From contig NC_092182.1 of assembly GCF_043641665.1 (NCBI RefSeq), forward strand, positions 17,499,456 through 17,563,455: a DNA stretch of 64,000 nucleotides, written 5' to 3'. Position numbers and translations under genes: made by a program. The notes under the pieces are model-generated. The model had not been told where the DNA came from. It ran no database searches and was given only the letters and a program-made list of their open reading frames with translations. The stretch comes from Enoplosus armatus (taxonomy: Eukaryota; Chordata; Actinopteri; Centrarchiformes; Enoplosidae). Shown piece by piece: positions 51,101 through 64,000 of this stretch (its first letter is position 1; each line of letters begins with the position of its first letter).

Positions 51101-54100
51101 TTAATCTGTGTCCGTAAAACACCCAGGGATCAAAAAGCATGATACAGCTTCTTACAGAAGTCCTTCCTGTGCCACTAAATGGGCACGCACGGTCAAACAA
51201 TATCTGAGGTGAACAGGAAGGCACTCGATTGCCTTGTCATTTCAAGGAACAGACTAGAATATAAGAGCATATCTATTTTTGACACAAAACAATGAGATTT
51301 GTTTTGCCTCAAGGTATCAGTGCACTAAGGTGCAGACCACCTAAATAAAATTGACTGAAAAACTGGATGACACACTTAAAATTTCATACTTTTTGACTGG
51401 CACTGGCACATTTTTAAGCTGTCAAACATGAGCAGACACAGCACACACTTGAGGATAAGTTTGATGTGGGGAGCATACATGTGATGACAAGGTGAAGATG
51501 GGGATTACACACCACTTGAGTTCTAACCCCTTCATCATCTCCTAAATCTCACAAAAACAAACTCTTGTGGAGCAGCTATAACACGCAACACAAACAAACA
51601 TGGAGGTGAAACATCTTTCTGCTCTGTGTTTTTTTCCCTTTTCTTACATTCAGTTTTCCTTGACTGCTGCCAGCCAGTCTCCACTTGGATTTGATATCTT
51701 TAGTCATTACTTCAAGACATTTAGGACTTGCCCAGATTCAAGTTGTAAAAATGTGTTGTATGTATGTATGTTTGAAATCATATTGATGGTCTCAGATGGA
51801 CTGGAAATCAAGTGAATAAATTCTCAAAATTACAAGTTAATTAATTTGTGCCAACTGTCTACTAATGCAGGCTCAGTCTGATCCTGAACAACAGTCATAA
51901 TGACCAAAATGTGGCTGGAATTGGCCTAAAAAATCAGATAGCATTTACATTATTTGTGGGGTTTTTTTTGCTTGATGCTTTTGTAGCATTTTTGCCCATT
52001 GCTCGGTTTGTTTCCATCCCTCTCTTAATGTCCGTCTACAACAACTCTACATATGTTTTTATTTCTGCCACTTTCCCTACTTGCTTTGTAAATAAACAAC
52101 CGCATCTGCCGGCCTGTTTTCACTTTGAACTTCTGCTTTCCCTGCCTGCCTCTTTGCCCGCCAGTGGTTCACTACAATGCCTTCCTACAGGCGGACATTG
52201 GAAGTCTGTTAGGATCCTATGCTGGGTGGGGGGTTGACGTGCGCACATGAGAAATTGGTATCTGTAAACAATCTGTCTGATGGTGCCACCGAGCATGTAG
52301 AACTAACCTCTAACAATAGCTAGCAAAACATCTGGCCATGGTGATGCAATTGTGCCATTGTTTTGGGAGAACAACTGTTGGTTCAGGCACAGGAAGAAAG
52401 GGACTGATACTGGTGTTCCAGGTTTCACTGAAAAATAGGACAACAGGCATAAGGCCAATAAAGATGGACTAGAAATAGAAAGAGTTGTTAATAATGTTAA
52501 GAATGTCATTCTGGCTTTGAAATCAGCCGTCTACAGGGAGACAAGGAGGAACTGAAACAGTGTAATATTGGCTGCAGTATGCAAGCAGAAGAGCACATCT
52601 ATCTAACTGTTAATAGAACAAAAGCGAGGGCTTGTAAAAGATTCACCGGTAGCCATTTTAGTTCACCAGAACACATTTATCCCATTTGTATCCTGAATTA
52701 GCAGCAGCTGCGCTCTGTTATTTTTCAGATGTTTCTAACCAGAACTGAATAAGCATATTACAATGACAGATCGTTTTTGTACGTCTTAATCAAGATCACA
52801 AGTTAGACGTTCTGAAAACTGAAAGACAGCAAAACTTGGCTTTTTTATCTTTTGGGGGGATGGGGTTTACAAATAAGGGCTATAAATGATACTAAGTATT
52901 TTAGCCATACATACACTCATGCATTTATAATCATGTATTCATTAAACGATATCATACACCTCATGCTTTCCAATACACATGTATGTGCTGTGTGCACATT
53001 CCTATGCATGCCCCCACACACACATGCACACACATTAACTTCCTGCTGCAAGGTCACCGAAAGACAGAAAGAAAAAAAAAGACTGCTGTGGCCCTCTCCT
53101 TGCTCCAGATGAGCCTGTAGAAATCATGAGGGAGTTATTGGTCTAATTAAATTCAACGCATGCAAGCTAAGTGTGCTAGAAGGGGACTAAGGACAGAAGG
53201 AGAGGAGAGGAGAGAAATACCAAAAATAATTTAAGAAGAGTGAATGAGTAACAATAGTCCTTTGAATCTAGCCTTGTTGTGTATAACATGAAGATAGGAA
53301 ACTCTGCAGAACAGGCTTAAGATTAATGGTAATGTAGCATAGAGAATGTACTGAGAATTTATCTACCTTTTTATCTGCAATTTTAGAAACATTAGGTAAC
53401 ATTTAAGACAGTTTGCCAATGACATAAACCAAAATCTCTACTACTTATCTGGATATACTGAATCCTAAGAAATACAAGTGTAGCTACAGTGTCACATGTC
53501 ATATGTAATCAAAGTGTGAGCTGATATTAGAATTTTTATTGGATTTACCGTTTTACTATTGCTCCCTGCCCCTTTCTTTGATCAACAAGCTAATACTAGC
53601 AGAGCCAAATGCAAACAAATACACCACAACATACTATAGATATCGAAGTGCAGCATTGTCGATTAACAACAAATTGTGGGATTTGAACATTTCTGACTTT
53701 ACCATGAGTATACTACCACAAGTGGTAGTATCAAAAAAGACACTATGGTAGACATCAACGCACGCTGCTAATCCTCAAACCCAACACTCCCTTAATCTCA
53801 TTAACAATTGTATTTCATGTACATTTAAACGTTTACAGATGAAAAAATCATATTAGAGATAGATAGAGATGTGTGCACCTCCACCAAGTAAAGCCAAGGA
53901 TACTACTCTTTGAAGATTTATTTGAGTGGTGGTCTGCAAGTGCAGTTTTATGATGAAAACGAGTATTAAAATTGTAGCATGCCATTTGATCTGCATAAAC
54001 ACAACCTCAGCTGTGACGCTCCAAAGACATCTGTGCAAGTTAGTATATTTTTTAAAATGATCAAAAATGCCTACATGGCTTGAAAAAAAAAAAAGCACTT

Positions 54101-54898
54101 GCTCAACAAGTGCCTAATAAGGTCTGGTCACCCATGGCTTGATTTGCCATTATGAAGAAGAGAATAGCAAATGTTTTGAATCAATTTACCCTCGCACGTT
54201 GAATAGTTTAAATATGGAACCTAACAGTGTGTGAAACAAGTCCGTCCTCACCAGGACACTTTCTAAAAAACCTCCTCATCTAATCATCAGGCAACACACC
54301 AAAAATATAATGACTGACAGGTCAGGTCCTCATCAGGAATAGAGATAGATAAAAGCTATTAGTCACTGTCTCTCACTGCGTCACACATACACATGTATGT
54401 GCACAAACACACTCCATGCTGTCAGGTTTTCGCATAATGGGTGTCTGGAACTCAAAGTCTTTTCACCTGGATAAGATTAATTAGGAAAACACAGATGCTT
54501 ATGGCTGGACTCAGTGATGTGACATTACACTCAAAGCAAGTGGGTGTCAATGTCAAGTGACTGCCTGCAGCTGCCTTCACCCTGCCTTTCAACCCATCGT
54601 GTTTATCTGAGGTACATTTCATGAGGAAGTCTTAAATTAAATTTGAGCATTGAAAATCTTGCATTACATAACTTGGTGTTTGCTCTGCTCATGTAGCACA
54701 GTAAATCTAACACTGGTCCAGCTGACTCTGGAGGGAGCACAGCAATCCACTTTGTTATTTTGTTAATTTTTACTTAAAATTGCATCCACATTTTAGACAA
54801 AACTAGGTAAAGCAAGCAGGAAAATAATATAAAGAAAAGGTACGCATATAGGAAAATAAACATTTAAAGGACTATATTGGTAAGCACATGCCATGTTT

Positions 54899-55010
54899 TG
54901 AGTCAAGTCAACTTTATTTATATGGCCCAAAAACCCTAATTTTCCTCAAAGAGCTCTCTGTACAGCCTCCGACCACCCTCTGTCCTCAGACCGTCCCTTC
55001 TTTAATAAAT
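54899..55010 (+). repeat. interspersed repeat fragment (caactttatttatatggccc type)
   Basis: GTCAACTTTATTTATATGGC followed by CCAAAAACCC, AGCCTCCGACCACCCTCTGT and CCTCAGACCGTCCC matches a repeat often seen in teleost genomes. Only this fragment is present. Confidence 0.6.
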
Positions 55011-56129
55011 AATTGATGCCTTCCTCATTGCATTTGAACATTAGGAAGCTTTAGGAGTAAGAATTGAATTTAAACTGTCCTCAAATAGCATGACAGCCTT
55101 CTCCCTCTCAGTCCCCCCCTTCCATCCTCTCCTCTGTTTACTAAGAATTCTTCCACTGGTAGACAAGCTCACAAAATCAAAATGAGCTATTTATAATGGT
55201 GCCAGGAATCATCTATCATTTCCTGTCATCTGTTATTACCAACAAGACAAGACGGAATAAATGAATACCTGTACCTGTCCTTGGCTCAAGCCTCTGATTT
55301 TTTTTGTGGAAAAATTACTGTCAGGTCTGCTTCAGCACTGTGTTTGTCGCTATGCTACACAGAGGTGATGATGACACAGCAAAATGTAATGCACTGCGAC
55401 GCTAACAGATCCTCTCTTGACTATATGAGATATGACAGAGCAGAGCAAGGTATGGATTTTCTCTGTAGGCTGTTTGGTTTTCTTGTAGACATCTGTTGTT
55501 CTTCTTAATGACTCTTAAATCACATATAAAATATCATGACGAATTTCAGGAGCGTGAAGAAATACAACAAATATAAACGTACATTTTTATGACGGGTTGA
55601 AGTTCACTATACAGTATTTGTAAGCTTTACTTATGTGGAAATGGAAACTTCACATGGTGACTTTACTTTACATCTTTTTAGTCCTGTATCATCTTCCCTT
55701 AAGTTAAAGAGTAGTGGAATATGTCGCTGCATGCTTGCTGTGCTACCACTATCCTATAACGTCAGCAAATGTGTGATTTAGATATCTAAAATTGTGTTAA
55801 AGGGTATGAGGTTTCAGAAGACAATGAGAAAGCTGTTACATAATTTTTTTTCTTCTCACTTTGGCTCCAATTTTTCCTTCTTTCTTTCATTTTCACTTTG
55901 TGTGCACATTTGTGTGTACTTTTTTTCTATTCATGAAAGTCTCATCACCTGAACGGGACATAAAGAGTCAGAGTGAGGGAAAGAATGAGGGAGAAAGGGA
56001 CACAAAGAGGACTGACACTCTGCTCCTGAGCTATCTGGCTGTCTTGGTGCAGTGGAGCTGATGGTTGAGGTCACACAGTCATCCCAGCCCCAACAGAGGC
56101 ACAATCAATTTCCTATGGCAGCCTGTCTA

Positions 56130-56530
56130 ACAGTGTTGACTGACTAAATGTATGACTGAACCACTGACTTGCTGACTGAATGAATGCATGAATGACTGAA
56201 CTACTTGGTGGCTAGGCAAATGGCTGACTGGCTGTTTGACTGACTGCCTAGCTGTACTAAAGTTTCTCTGAATGGATTTCTTTTTTTTTGGTGCACACAC
56301 TGACTAACTGGCTGTCTACTGAACTGACTGACAAGTCACCCAACCAGACAACAAGCCACTGACCCTGTCAGTCACTTGGTGTCATGAACAGTCAGTTGAT
56401 CGGACAAGCATGAAAACATTCAACTAACCAGCCGGTGAAATTATCAATTCGTTGGCCACCGACTGTAATCAGCCACAGAGCCAGCCAGACAACCAGCAAT
56501 CCAGAAAAGCAGACAGCCAACAAATCAAAG
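56130..56530 (+). repeat. degenerate TGAC/CTGA tetranucleotide array that switches strand
   Basis: The left part (to about 56335) is rich in GACTGACT, GCTGACTGG and GAATGAATG units. The right part reads mainly as complements (CCAGCCAGAC, AACCAGCAATCCAG, AGACAGCCAAC). Confidence 0.55.
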
Positions 56531-56840
56531 AGGAGAGGTGATAATGTTCCCTATTAATCCAGTCACCATGCCAAGTAGTCAGTTATCTAATGCAGGGAAG
56601 ACAGCTAGGCAGCAAACACACATGATCAGTTACGGCAGCGAAGCCTGCTGCTATGACAGAACCAGTCAGTAAGTGTGACAGAGAAGAGAGACTGCAGACT
56701 TCATGTTGCCAACAGATGGCCTGACAGAGTGAAGAGGTGTGCAATAAAACATCTTCAGCTAGAGGAATAAATTACAAGACGGGGGATTTGATTTCTTCAA
56801 AAAATCAGTGTGTGACAGACAGCATAGACCTACACAACAT

Positions 56841-56856
56841 GCATGATATATAGGTT

Positions 56857-56903
<47 letters not shown>

Positions 56904-56906
56904 TGC
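56841..56906 (+). repeat. (TA)n microsatellite with inverted flanks
   Basis: (TA)n at 56861-56901 is bounded by GCATGATATA (56841-56850) and its exact reverse complement TATATCATGC (56897-56906). Confidence 0.9.
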
Positions 56907-57360
56907 ACATTTAGATAGATGCACACAGATCTCTAAATTAATCCATTTTGCAGGAGAATTATTTTTACCACTGATCTTCCTCATCTGTCCTCTCTAACAG
57001 ACCTCCTGCTTCTTAACTACCTTGCCTACTGATGCAGGGCTACAGTATTATCCATGTTCTGCATACCCATAAAACAGACACACATGGAACAAGTCATATT
57101 CACACATTACAGCCTCCCGACATGCAGATGATTTACGCCAACAGAATTAAAAGCAACTAATGAAACCAGCAAACATAGATGAGCTGTTCATTCATTCACA
57201 TTTGACACAAGGAAAATATATACTCACATGGCAGCAAGGTTATCACCACCATCACCGTGACGTGAAAATCCTTCCACCTAGAAATGATATTGCAACGGCA
57301 CATGCAGCAACGGACTAACCACCACAGCGGTGTGCAGTATGTGTGTGTGTATGTGTGTGT

Positions 57361-57381
57361 GAGTGAGTGAGTGAGTGAGTG
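57361..57381 (+). repeat. (GAGT)5 microsatellite
   Basis: Perfect tetranucleotide run between GT-rich stretches. Confidence 0.93.
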
Positions 57382-58947
57382 TAGGTGTGCGTGTGTGTGT
57401 GGAGACTCGCTAAGCTGCACACTCACTGCTACTGCCTCAGCTGGGGCTGTCTCAATGCACAGCCTGTACCATGTCGGCAGGCGGCAGGGGTGGGCGTGTG
57501 TGTGTATGTATCGTTATGTATGTGTGTGTGTGTGAACAGTGCTGCATAGCAGAGAGGTTACTCTTCACTTCACAAAGCTTTTCCCTGACTGGGTAGAGGG
57601 ATCAATATAGATAGATGGAAAGATAAATTGATAGATGGATTGGTGAGGATGGAGAGGGATGAAAGGTTGGCAGCATGGAGAAAGAAAAAAAAGAAGGGAA
57701 CAGATGTGATATTCTCTACATCCCTCTTTCTCTGTGGCTCTCTCTCTTACTCCCTCTGTGTGACATTTTGCCCTCAGAGCAGAGCAGGAGGTCCACTGTA
57801 GACATGCACGCAACTTCATTTCAGAAATGACTGGAGAAGCAAGAGAGATGGAGAAAAAAGGAGGAGGGGGGCAGAGAGAGAGAGAGAATAGAGAGATGAT
57901 GTAGAAGAGGATGAGAGAAAGAGAAGCACTGGAGCAAGAAAGATGAAAGGAGCAAGAGAAGGAGGCATAGAAAGAGAGGTCAGAAAATAAAGTGAAGGAA
58001 AAGAAAACTGGGCAGTAAAGGCAGAAACAAGAATGAAAGATGTTGAGGTAAAGAAGGAGCGAGTGCATGAGGGGAAAAAAACAGAGATGGAGGAGAGGAG
58101 GAGGAGGAGGGGAGGGTAACTTTCAAGGACATGGATCGTTGGCAGGCTCATTCTTGTCCTCTGCAGATCGGGATACCCATACAACACATGCAGACTTGCA
58201 TACAGCTCACCCCGGTGGACATGATGGCTGCAGGACACAATGCTTTTGTGCATCTGACTCTTCCACGACACACACAAACACACCTGTTCTGCCCCAGCCA
58301 GTCATCTGGCTATCCAGCAAGCCACCACGACAGGAGAGGATAACAGCTTTGTGTCATGTTGCCGTCACGTCACGATCCCACATCTCATCCTGTCACAGCT
58401 TGCAGAGAGAGAAGGGGAGGAGGAGGGGAGCGAGAGCCTTACTGTGTCAAACTACTGCCCACCCACCCCCCCTCTTATTTGTCTTCTGTTTTTTTTCTCT
58501 CTGTTTTGTCAGTGTCTGTTTTTTCCAGGTCTTTCTCTAAATGTGTAACTCTCTCTCTCTCCTGTTGTGTCACAGGTGTATTATGTAAATATCAGATGTT
58601 GGACAGCACCAGCATCACTAGCAGCATTCCCCCACTTTAGGTTATTCCCACTAGGAATACATGTTAAATAGAGCTGAGCTGTGCACATCCAGGCTGGGCT
58701 GGGACAGCTGATACAATACATAGCATGTACTGCCATACCTACAGTATTGTAGAGGTCTCAGTTTTCGCATGCTGCACAGTAGCACAACTGCTGCACAATT
58801 GTTCCACTTGAAAAGAAGTACATCCTCTGTTATCTGACAAGTTTTGAGTCACAAAATGAAGTGTTCAGCACAATGTTTGCAACAAAGGGGAAAAGGGGCT
58901 ACTGTGTGGCTGTTCAAAGAAAAACTGTATTCCATCATGGTTAATGT

Positions 58948-58981
58948 CAAGCTATCAGGATAGCTTGCTTGCTAAGCAAGC
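58948..58981. repeat. two adjacent short inverted repeats
   Basis: CAAGCTAT-CAGG-ATAGCTTG is followed at once by GCTTGC-TAA-GCAAGC. Confidence 0.85.
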
Positions 58982-59353
58982 CTGAACTACAGCAAACATC
59001 CCCTTGTGGCTGGCATTAATTGTAGACACCATGTCTTGCACTGAACCTTTACTGCAGATGATCACTTTAAAGAAACTCACACTTCAACCAGCTTACCAGA
59101 GTTGTTCATTTTAAGCAGCTTGCCCACTGTTGATGATGATTTTTGGATGTTTAGCTTACAGTTAAATCTGGTATATATTCTGTATGTATGCTGTGTAGGT
59201 GAAAAAAAGGACACTGCACACATTTCTGATCTAATCTGATGAGATAAAAATCCAGATCAATTTAGGGAAGCTGGATCAAAGCAACACCTTCACTCAAGCA
59301 TTGCCAGGAGGGAGTTGCCACCATAGCTGCAGCAATGCAGGTGAAGGCAGGTG

Positions 59354-59381
59354 GAATAGAATAGAATAGAATAGAATAGAA
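59354..59381 (+). repeat. (GAATA)5 minisatellite-like run
   Basis: Five perfect pentanucleotide units. Confidence 0.93.
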
Positions 59382-61445
59382 GTGCAGGTGTTTGGCAGGC
59401 CTGAAACAGCCCTTTACGTTGTGGTGACTGGATAACTTTTTTCTAACTTTGAGCATATTAGTTCATATATATAGTGAGTTTGTTTAGTGAAGAAGCCTAT
59501 GGTGGAGTTTGGACAATATAAGTTAAAGAACAACTGTTAAGATCATTTATCTTGGATAGGGCAGGAAAAGAGAGAGAGAGAGTATCTGAAGGAGGGAGCC
59601 ATACACAGAGAGAGAGAGAGAGAGAGAGCAGTGATGAGGATCAGAAACAGGCCCTGAATATCAATGCAGCATGTCTGAGAGAATTCAGGGCTGCAGTGCA
59701 CCAAAACCTGGGAGAAAGAGCACGAGAGGACAATAGCATCACAGGCACCCAGAGCTGGAGGTGCAAGTCCTGCACAGCCAAGACCACCCATACAAAATCA
59801 CCACCCTGCTCCACCCATATGAATCATAACACATCATGACATTCCCCTCATGTGGATTTCCAATTTGACTTCACATGTAAAACTATCCCTGCGATTGTAA
59901 ATCTAGGTTTAAAAGATAGTTTAGGCACTTAGATGCTCAGAGGTATACTGCTGTACAGCTTCCCTGCTAAAATATACAATGCCACAGCTCTTTTTTAGTG
60001 GAAATAAACTGGAAATAGCACTTGTCTCGTTAATATGAAAGTCAGCTTCTCCCCACCCAAATCCTGCAGGTAGGCCAATTTTAAAAAGATGCTGCAGGCA
60101 CGCCTTTGCACTAAAGAAAACACACACACATACATGTATTTAGCTAAAGAGAAATTTATGGTATCCATCTTAATTAAATGACAGTCATTCAAGAAACCTA
60201 TTAGACACATTTGTATAAGGCTCCTCATCCTCTTTGTCCTTCTCTCTATAAATGGCCTCTTCCCTCCCTCCCATAAAAGCTCCATTTCCTTCCAGAAGGG
60301 ATCTGTTAACCCATAAAGTGCCACGTTTACCTCGGGTCAACGAGACATGTCACATCCTGGTCACCAGCCACCAGCCAATAACTATTAGCCTTATTAATTG
60401 CGAAAGCCTTAGACCATCTCCTGAGTGCTGTAGTAAAATAAGACCATGCACCATGTCTGTGTGTGGGCACGCACACAAGCATGCCGTTAATGAGATGACT
60501 CCCAAAGGTCTCTAACCTTTCTGTATGAGAGGTCACCATCAAACACACTCTCTCTTACCTTATATATTACTCACAGTTATGAAGAGTGAAAGCCCAGTGC
60601 CAATTCTACAGCCGTGTGTTAAGAGTCTGGGGCCTGTTTCACCAAATCTGCAACACGCAAGCTGCCAATTGCAACATGACATCATTTTCTTTCACATTAA
60701 TTTTGACGTCTCACTATTCAAAACAAATCATACCAGTGACCTATGCATGAGCATCTAAGAGCTGTAGAACACGTACAGTTACCTACAATTTGAAAAAAGA
60801 GCCTCTGAAACACAAGAATGTTTAAAATAATTCGAAATTACTGCATTTTCCATGCACACCAGTATCGCACTACTAGTTTTTGTAGTATCCCAGTTATATG
60901 TTGCGCATGTGCTGCCTGGAGTACTCTAACAGCAACTAGGATACAGGGTACAGAGCATAGTGGTTGAGATGGTGAGAAATCAAGACACAACTGCACACAG
61001 ATTATCAGAGACCTGGATGCTGTTAGAATTATGTATACAGGGATATGAATAACCAGGTTGCTAATCTTAGTTGTGCAGTACACTCCCTCGAAACATAAAG
61101 CTGATCCAAATTATCTTCGTCACCAAGAATTCCCACTGCCTAAAGTTTAGGATACAAACTGCATAGTGTGTATGTGATTTATCGCATCTCCATTTTGTAA
61201 ATCTATAATCCAATCATATTTTTTGCTACTCTCCAACTGGCATGATGACATTAGTTTGATCTGTGCTCCACAATCAGCCATTCTCCACTACGCCCTTTGT
61301 TGAGCTATATACTGCACAGAGAATAATAATGATTACATAATAATATAATAATATAATGATGAATAAAAAAAATATGAGTAACCTGTTAATTGTTGATCAA
61401 AGATTGTATACTTTATGGCACTGTACCATCATACTCCACTTCAAG

Positions 61446-61740
61446 GTTTGGGCTGCAACTAATGATTATTTTCATTATTGATTAATCTATCAATTATTTT
61501 CTCAATTAATCAATTAGTCACTTGATCAATAAAATGTCAGAAAATGCAGACATAATAATGTCCATCACAATATCACAGAGCCCAAGGTGACATCTTCAGA
61601 TTGGTTGTTTTGTCCAACCAACAGTCAAAAACCCAAAGGTATTCAGTTTATTCATCATATACAAGAAATAAAAGCAACACATCTGCACATTTGAGAAGGT
61701 GAGACCTGACCCATTGCTTTGAAGCAGAGAAAATAAACAA
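61446..61740 (+). repeat. ggctgcaact-type interspersed repeat, copy B (best preserved)
   Basis: It starts GGGCTGCAACTAATGATTAT and runs through ATCAATAAAATGTCAGAAAA, ATCACAGAGCCCAAGGTGAC, TTGTTTTGTCCAACCAACAG and CACATTTGAGAAGGTGAGAC. It has the same module order as copy A with less divergence. Confidence 0.8.
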
Positions 61741-64000
61741 GAAACTCTGGGTATTTAATGTGTGGGCAATTATACTGTGACTCATATAATCACAACCAGC
61801 ATGGCAGGCAATACATTACTATAAGGGCCTCATCATCCCATCCCATTTTCCTCTCTTATACCTCTCTCTACTCTGCTATGTCCCTTTCTCTTCTCTCAGT
61901 CCTTGTTCCAAGAGTGATGGAGAGCTTCATCTAACTCCCCAAGGACAGCCATAAGACTAATGGAAACACACACACACAAACGCACAAGAACTCAGACACC
62001 TACATCCGCGTACACACACACCCACACGCAGAGCCGGCAGACAGGGAGACATCGTCCGACAGTTGGGGTGAACTCAGTCAAATTCTCTTTAGCTAAGCTT
62101 CCTGCATACCAAAACCAGAGGCAAGGGTAGGCAGAGGAGAAGGGGACATTACAAAATGACGGATAGCGCAGGCAGTACATAAAACAGCAGCAAACACTCG
62201 CCCTACCTTTTTCAACTGAGGCTGTAGCCGTGTCAAATATAGTCTATAATATAGTTTTGTCAGAAAGATGAAGTGAGAATTTGTCTGTTCATGTGTGCCA
62301 GCGATTTCTGCCACATAGCACAGTATCCCTGGTACGAGTCCTATATGGGACTGTTTTCATACCATTCCTCTTTCCCCATGTTTCTGGTTGCTCTTTATTG
62401 TTAATTAATTTCCTCAAACTAGTATAGCAACAGCAAAATACCCTCTAATGAGTTAATTAATTAAGCTAAACAATGCATTAATTATTACAGATATTCATGT
62501 CAAATTATTTGTATTCATAACACACAATTAGTTCTGACACAAACTCAGTATTTAAAAAGCAATAGGTAGTCGCCGTAGGGATTGTTGTTTACATTAATAT
62601 GAAAATGAATGCAGCAAGACGCTCCAAAATATAAACAGTGTTATACAGTTTTAAAGTATTCAAACAATTTGTGTCCCTGCAAACATACATGTAGATACTA
62701 TGAGTACTACTATGAAATACTTTGGGTATTAAATGATAATAACTGGAGACAATCTTGGCAAACTGACATTTATCCATTGGCCCACACTATTTACATTATG
62801 TGATATGCCAAATATATAATGGGTGAGAAAAAAAATCTGACTAGTACAGAATGTATTGTATTATTAAGCTACTTTTAAAGCTTTGATTGATCATTGTTAA
62901 AAATACAAAATACATGATTATTTACTATATTCTTTACAGATTCAATGAAGTCATATAGTATTTCTTCCTGGCCCACTATTAGTATGAAATAAAGTAAATT
63001 AAATCTTAATAAAATGTTTCACATATCTACTTTTATCACACAGGATACAGCAGCTTGGATAGATTTCTGAGTATCGCTGACAGCCAGAACTCAACCATCG
63101 CCAGGCTAATGTAGCTATTCAAAAGCAATAATTACCTAATCCTTACTTCACTGGATTCAGTAAGGGCACCTTATTTTATCTCATCAGTATGTCCCTTGTT
63201 AAAGCTGAACAAAATGTTCACAGGCTGAATGGCAGTGCAGAGAGGTTGGTGGCTCAGCACTTGTGGTGGTGCTGAAATATTAATGAATGACCACATGGTC
63301 CATTCTTAACACCTAACAACAAGTGCAAACGCAGAGGTTTTAAAAGGTTGTAAAGAGTCTGGTGAGGAGCAATTGTATGTGTGGGTGGAGGACTAAGACT
63401 CGCTGTTGAGACATCCACGTCAAACAGAGCTTTTACTTTTCCTCCTCTCCATATCGGTAATTGAGTCTTGCACATGGAAGGTGTGATTAGATTAGCTAGC
63501 TCTCTACTCTACTCTACTGGCAAGTGTAACAAAAGAGAAAATTGATAAGTCTTTTTGGTTTTTGGATTGGTCACAAGTTATTGCTAAAGTAATTAAATAA
63601 TAATTAATTTGTTTGCACTTAATCAAAGTAGACTAATAAAGTAGTCATATGGAGATCCACTTGTTTCAGGAGGATTTTAATTTTATTTTTTCAAACCATC
63701 TCCATATGTATAGTGGGTTTACATGGAATACTAATTTCAGCGCCCCCAATTCATGCAGGGGAAACCCATCAACCTTGCTGATGGGGGTCTTTGTTCCTGA
63801 TTGGCTGACCCCTGAGCGCAGAGCTAATTCTTAAAAAACACATTGTTGTACTGATAATCTAACAAAGCTGCCTGCCTCTGAAATCTGTTCAGCTGGTAGG
63901 GGATTCAGTGAGGTACAGACAAGAAAAGCTGGGTGTCCAAAGCCATTAATCTACCCCAGCTTCCTCGTTTTTTTTCTTTTCCATTTATCTCCTCTCCCTC

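Larger units (their letters stand above)
41761..64000. other. upstream region without supported genes
   Basis: Neither strand shows an exon of a recognised protein. The region could be a further 5' intron of atp2b2 (the mammalian gene has distant alternative promoters) or intergenic DNA. It contains old repeats, a C-rich/G-quadruplex tract (42487-42510), polypurine blocks (45.43-45.66 and 57.6-58.12 kb), (TA)n at 56861-56901 and one curious short ORF at 44894-45163. The block at 60240-60480 looks non-repetitive and could be tested for conservation. Confidence 0.6.

Noticed and set aside
57565..58283. Overlapping 167- and 155-codon minus-strand ORFs
   Set aside because: Both come from the same polypurine block read in two frames. 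Composition explains the open frames.
58067..58540. 157-codon plus-strand ORF
   Set aside because: It begins in the Gly/Arg-rich purine tract and continues through His/Thr-rich simple sequence. No conserved motif.

Overview
The window is vertebrate nuclear DNA, most likely from a percomorph teleost. The signs are small coding exons with GT-AG introns, many (AC)n microsatellites, general CpG scarcity, and several interspersed repeat families that I recognise as common in spiny-rayed fish genomes. There is no prokaryotic, viral or CRISPR content.

Only one protein-coding gene can be supported. It is the 5' half of a plasma-membrane Ca2+-transporting P-type ATPase, atp2b2 (PMCA2), on the minus strand. 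Eight constitutive coding exons run from the start codon at 40701 (exon 1) down to 2165 (exon 8). They cover the N-terminus, M1, M2, the actuator domain with TGES, the phospholipid-sensitive loop, M3, M4 with PEGLP, and the DKTGT phosphorylation site. All junction phases fit, giving 511 codons without optional exons. The rest of the pump (nucleotide-binding domain, M5-M10, calmodulin-binding tail) must lie beyond the left edge.

Between exon 5 (12999-13124) and exon 6 (4724-4888) lie three tiny in-frame exons of 33, 54 and 42 nt. They match the three-exon splice-site-A cassette of mammalian PMCA2 (the 'w' insert). This architecture, plus the N-terminal motif [12 protein letters not shown], assigns the paralogue as ATP2B2 rather than ATP2B1, ATP2B3 or ATP2B4.

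Layout: 1-2164 is the intron after exon 8. 2165-19590 holds exons 8 to 2 and the cassette exons. 19591-40502 is the roughly 21 kb intron 1, full of repeats, with one compact CpG-rich spot near 33.6 kb. 40503-40701 is exon 1. 40702-41760 is the probable 5' leader and promoter-proximal GC-rich zone. 41761-64000 has no exon I can support and is either upstream intron or intergenic DNA.

The main points for a second look are the complete site-A cassette with its flanking splicing signals, an ectopic near-identical copy of the third cassette exon's 3' splice site inside intron 7, the CpG spot in intron 1, and a set of fold-back and inverted-repeat structures.
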